NCBI GenBank assembly: GCA_025738555.1
Contig: JAOVFP010000001.1
Coordinates: forward strand, 2,604,001 to 2,668,000
Length of the DNA: 64,000 nucleotides
DNA from: Cyathus striatus
Taxonomy: Eukaryota > Basidiomycota > Agaricomycetes > Agaricales > Nidulariaceae
Direction of reading: 5' to 3'
The notes under the pieces are model-generated. The model was given only the letters and a program-made list of their open reading frames with translations. It was not told where the DNA came from and did not search any database. Below are positions 60,626 to 64,000 of the stretch, in pieces (position 1 is the stretch's first letter; each line of letters begins with the position of its first letter). Both the position numbers and the translations under genes were made by a program.

Positions 60626-61896
60626 ATGTCTCAACAGAAAGCAATCTTCCTTGAAAGCTTACGCGGTGACTTCGTACTTCGGACAACCGAAATTTACAAA
60701 CCTGGTCGAGGAGAAATTCTTGTGAAGATCAGAGCAGCTGCGCTTAACCCTGCTGATTGGAAAGTCCAGAAGTATGAGACGGATTTTATGAAATTTCCGT
60801 CAATCGTAGGGTCAGATGTAGCAGGAGACGTCGTCGAAGTTGGAGAAGACGTTCAAGGATTTGTCAAGGGTGATAAAGTGTAAGGACGATATTAATTACT
60901 AACATGCTTTCACTTACACTGTGTTCGCAGCTTCTTCCAAGCCGACTACACTAACCGAAACAGTGGACTTCAACAGTATACGATCGCTCCAGCACATAGG
61001 ACCGCTAAGGTTAACTTTCGTTTTCTTTTTCATGAAGACTACGGTATCATATTAATATGAATATAAATAGATCCCAACAGGATGGTCTTACGACGAGATT
61101 GCTACTATCCCCCTAGCTTTATTCACCGCATGGTCTGGTCTGTACAATAAACCGCCTCATGGACTAGGTCTTACCGGCCCGACATCTCTGAGCGATGTAT
61201 CCAAAGGGAAATACGACAACATTGCGATTGTCATTCTTGGTGGCTCAACTTCAGTCGGTCAAATGGGTGAGAGATGTTTTGTAATAGAAGCATGTCGCAT
61301 ACTCATGAAACTATTTAAAGTCATTCAACTCGCAAAGTACTCTGGATTCTTGCCAATCATCATCACTGCATCTCTGAAAAACGAGTCGTATTTGAAGTCC
61401 CTGGGGGCAACGCATGTCATCAACCGCTCCTTGCCATTATCCTCGCTCCCGTCCGAAGTTGCGAAAATCACTTCAAAGCAAATAACAGTTGCTTTTGACG
61501 CTGCTGCAATTCCAGAGCTCGCACAAGCTGGGTATGATCTTCTTGCAAACGGCGGAAGACTCGGCACCGCATATCCCAAGTTGAAACTGAAAGAGACGGA
61601 AGGATCAGGAAAGACAATTGCCAACGGCGTTGCATTACCCGAAGCACCTCCTGAGAATGCAGAACTGATCAAAGCGATTTACGGGATGTTAACTTCCTTC
61701 TTAGAGTCTGGGGCTATACGCGTAAGTAATTTGAATGATTTTTGAGAAACATTCTGGCTCTTACACCATTCGGTAGCCTAATAGGGTGGAAGTACTTCCA
61801 AACGGTCTTGGTAGTGTATTTGAAGGCTTGGATCGCCTCAAGAACGATCAGGTCTCTGCAGGAAAGCTTATCGTTCACCCAGATAAAACTAAATGA
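60626..61896 (+). CDS. medium-chain dehydrogenase/reductase, paralog 3
   Basis: Five exons, 60626-60879, 60931-61009, 61071-61266, 61321-61721 and 61777-61896, encode 349 residues. Motifs are RTTEIYKPGRGEILVKIRA, ALNPADWK, GSDVAGDVVEVGEDVQGFVK, then VILGGSTSVGQMVIQLAKYSG for the dinucleotide, and a C terminus KLIVHPDK. Splice positions equal those in the other two paralogs. As there, no zinc ligands are seen and the substrate is unknown. It faces the NmrA-like gene tail to tail (stops ~190 bp apart), so co-regulation by a shared promoter is not expected. Confidence 0.9.
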
Positions 61897-62086
61897 GGTT
61901 GTATAATTTTTTTAGGCCGTTCGCGCGTACAGTCCAATGTTTCGGATGATTTTAAATATATGGTTTTGGCTTACACGCAGATTACAAGCGGCTTCCTCGT
62001 TACTAGCACGACTTGCAAAGTTGGTTGAAATAAAACATGCGATCTACACTCATGTAACAGGTGAAGGTTATCGATACTAGTAAAGT

Positions 62087-63515
62087 TTATCCACTCGCAG
62101 TCAGAATCTCGACTTCTGTCTTTATACCAGCCAAAATATCCTCTAAGCCATCCTTAGGTGCCCAGCCAAGCGATCGGGATCTATTTCCTCTGCATCTGCA
62201 ATTGGAGCCCATAATTTTAGACCCCTAAATAAGTTGTCAGGGAAATAATCGGCGTAAGTAGCAACGTCTTATCACTGTACTTTGAAGTACTTCATCAGTT
62301 CCTCTTGAGACAGCGGTATGGGATCCGACGTGGTTGCTTTTCCAAGTTCAACCATTGCTTCTCCAATTTTCTTTGCGACGGAGAATGATGCAAATTCTCC
62401 ACTCTCCCCGAAGTAGTAGCCCTCGGTTCCGTGTCCAACGTCGAGATCCTTTACCACCGAATCATACAAATTCACATAAAGGGTGCTTACTAACATCTGG
62501 TCAGCTCCTGAATACGATGTGGAGGTAATACAACGCACGGTCGTTGATTGAGACGAAAGGCCATACATTACTTCCATCCCCAATAGTGCATGCTTTACCT
62601 CGAGCCAAAGAAATATGAATCAACCCAGCAATAGGAGTAGAAAATCGATTTTGAACCCCGAGATCTGTGAGTTTAGTTTTCGCAATGCCGAATATTCCGG
62701 CTGGCATGATAATAAACGTCTTCGCGTATCCTATTATTATTCAATATATGTACCAAGGAGTCATGCATTGCCGCATTTTCGGATAATATGAAATAAGGAC
62801 TCGATCACTCACCTGCCTCATCTGCGGAGACAACCTCGAGATCAACTTGCCTGCGCATCAGAGTGCCAGGTATACTCGCCATTTGCTTTGAATCAGCGTC
62901 ATCGTACAGTATAGTGTTTTCATCATAATAACCTTCTCCTGGGCTCGCGACAACGCCTTTGTCATTCCATTACTAGAAGTTGTGAACTCGAAGCAGCGTA
63001 AGGACTTACCAGCTCCTGACTAAAAAAAATGTAATTGTAAGTGTGGCAGACGGCTATAGATAATCTCAACGTACCGTATGGATAAATATTGGGGCCTCGC
63101 CCGTATCTTTAAATTGACTTTTAAGGCCCTTCAGGAGAGCTCGAATCACTTCGAGATTGTCAACGTCAGCCTATTTGTGTTTAATCCAAAATAAGCACAG
63201 ATAGCGTTGAAAATATTTTGAAATCCACTACCATAGAAAGAACGGCATCGCTCTCTTTTGCGAGCTTTTCGACGAGGGGTAGGTCGAAGTGGGATCCAAC
63301 GACTACATTAACCCCAATGTTTCGCAGTTTCTCTGCTTTCTCTTCTGACCGAACCAATGCGGTGATGTTGAAAGAATTGAAATCATCTCTGTCGATGAAT
63401 TGAGAGAGTACAGAGCCACCAATATAGCCTATACAAAGTGGTAAGTGTTGCCATGTCACATGAAGAAAGTACGATGACCTGTGGCACCGAGTACTAAGAG
63501 GTTTACTCGTGTCAT
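62087..63515 (-). CDS. NmrA-like NAD(P)-binding oxidoreductase
   Basis: Eight exons on the minus strand, 63479-63515, 63232-63428, 63075-63170, 63010-63019, 62813-62956, 62539-62730, 62281-62507 and 62087-62224, give 346 residues. The N terminus VNLLVLGATGYIGGSVLSQF is a Rossmann GxxGxxG site, followed by TALVRSEEKAEKL. Later blocks are IFIHTSGAGVVASPGEGYY, IIMPAGIFGIA, GLIHISLARG and, at the end, SLGWAPK before a final helix. The pattern is that of the NmrA/isoflavone-reductase-like atypical short-chain dehydrogenases common in mushrooms, which act as reductases or redox sensors. The substrate is unknown. The exon of 10 bp and the intron of only 31 bp (62508-62538) are unusual. Confidence 0.8.
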
Positions 63516-64000
63516 AATTTGGAATTGAGTGAGGTACGGAAACTTTTCACTTGTCTCCCATGCCTTTTAAAAGCTTTGGAGAATGCATAGAAGATATTAC
63601 AAGTTCTTATAGAGCAAATCGACGCTTACAACGATTTTTATTAATAATCGGAGAAATTTTTGCGCGCTGACAATTTATGTTGACCATACTTACTTTGTCA
63701 GCAATTTAGGATTGGAATGGGGCCAATTCTATTCGATACAACACCCATTGCTCAAGATATTTTTGGACAATTAGGTACAACTCTGATATGTTTCATTAGG
63801 CTGGTAGTGTCAATACTCACTGAATGCTAGTGGCTCTGACTATGAGCATGGACTGTTGATTAAGCTGTGAACAGGGAGTACTATTATTACATTCAAGTAG
63901 ATGTAGGTGACCATTCAAACATACCGAAAAATTAGATGTGAAATATGTATATAAGTTTAAACTAGTTTTGTAGTGAGGTAGTAAAACTAGTATAAGCATG
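63516..64000. other. window end, no gene supported
   Basis: Promoter side of the NmrA-like gene and the edge of the window. AT-rich, with short frames only. Confidence 0.4.

Noticed and set aside
1..64000. tRNA, rRNA or CRISPR array
   Set aside because: I looked for cloverleaf B-box sequences and regular short spaced repeats by eye and found none that hold up; a covariance-model scan would be needed to exclude tRNAs fully.

Overview
The window looks like genomic DNA from a basidiomycete, most likely an agaricomycete mushroom. Genes are split by many 50-70 bp GT-AG introns, F-box/LRR-type genes and medium-chain dehydrogenase genes are multiplied, and there are DUF4430 secreted proteins, an indoleamine 2,3-dioxygenase, a chitin deacetylase with a secretion signal, and relics of Helitron and Ty3/Gypsy elements. 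Most genes below were rebuilt by joining short exons by eye so that splice sites and reading frame agree. Family names come from recognised motifs, not from database searches.

Layout. (1) 1-9 kb is an AT-rich graveyard of mobile elements: two copies of a repeated minus-strand ORF family, a dead Helitron transposase (4589-7550), and an LTR retrotransposon start (LTR 7551-8033, gag 8099 to about 8790) inserted into it. Nearly all in-frame stops in both are TGA. (2) 10076-11117 is a non-autonomous terminal-inverted-repeat element with a 7-bp target duplication. (3) 11.3-17 kb holds a small four-helix membrane protein gene and a tandem duplication of an unrecognised four-exon gene, each copy preceded by the relic 3' end of a DUF4430 gene; one copy is split by a ~1 kb insertion. 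(4) 17-22.4 kb holds an F-box gene split by a 1059-bp element and the first of three dehydrogenase paralogs. (5) 23-24.5 kb is a decayed ~300-bp tandem repeat. (6) 26-28 kb holds an SFP1-like C2H2 zinc-finger gene. (7) 28-36 kb holds nothing I can support as a gene. (8) 36-42.4 kb holds a very long, glutamine-rich DUF1752/DUF3295 regulator in eight exons. (9) 43.9-45.2 kb holds a 12-exon chitin deacetylase. (10) 45.5-49.7 kb holds a tandemly duplicated DUF4430 plus dioxygenase module; only one dioxygenase is intact. (11) 50.7-63.5 kb holds an orphan gene end, two dehydrogenases, two related F-box/LRR genes (one with a nonsense codon), a 594-residue F-box gene, and an NmrA-like oxidoreductase.

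How the parts relate. The same families recur at both ends of the window: DUF4430, the F-box type, and the dehydrogenase, at 12-22 kb mostly broken and at 45-62 kb mostly intact. I read this as an old segmental duplication whose left copy has been eroded by element insertion. The core regulators at 26-42 kb are single-copy and look conserved; the flanks look like fast-turnover accessory DNA. No tRNA, rRNA or CRISPR array was found.
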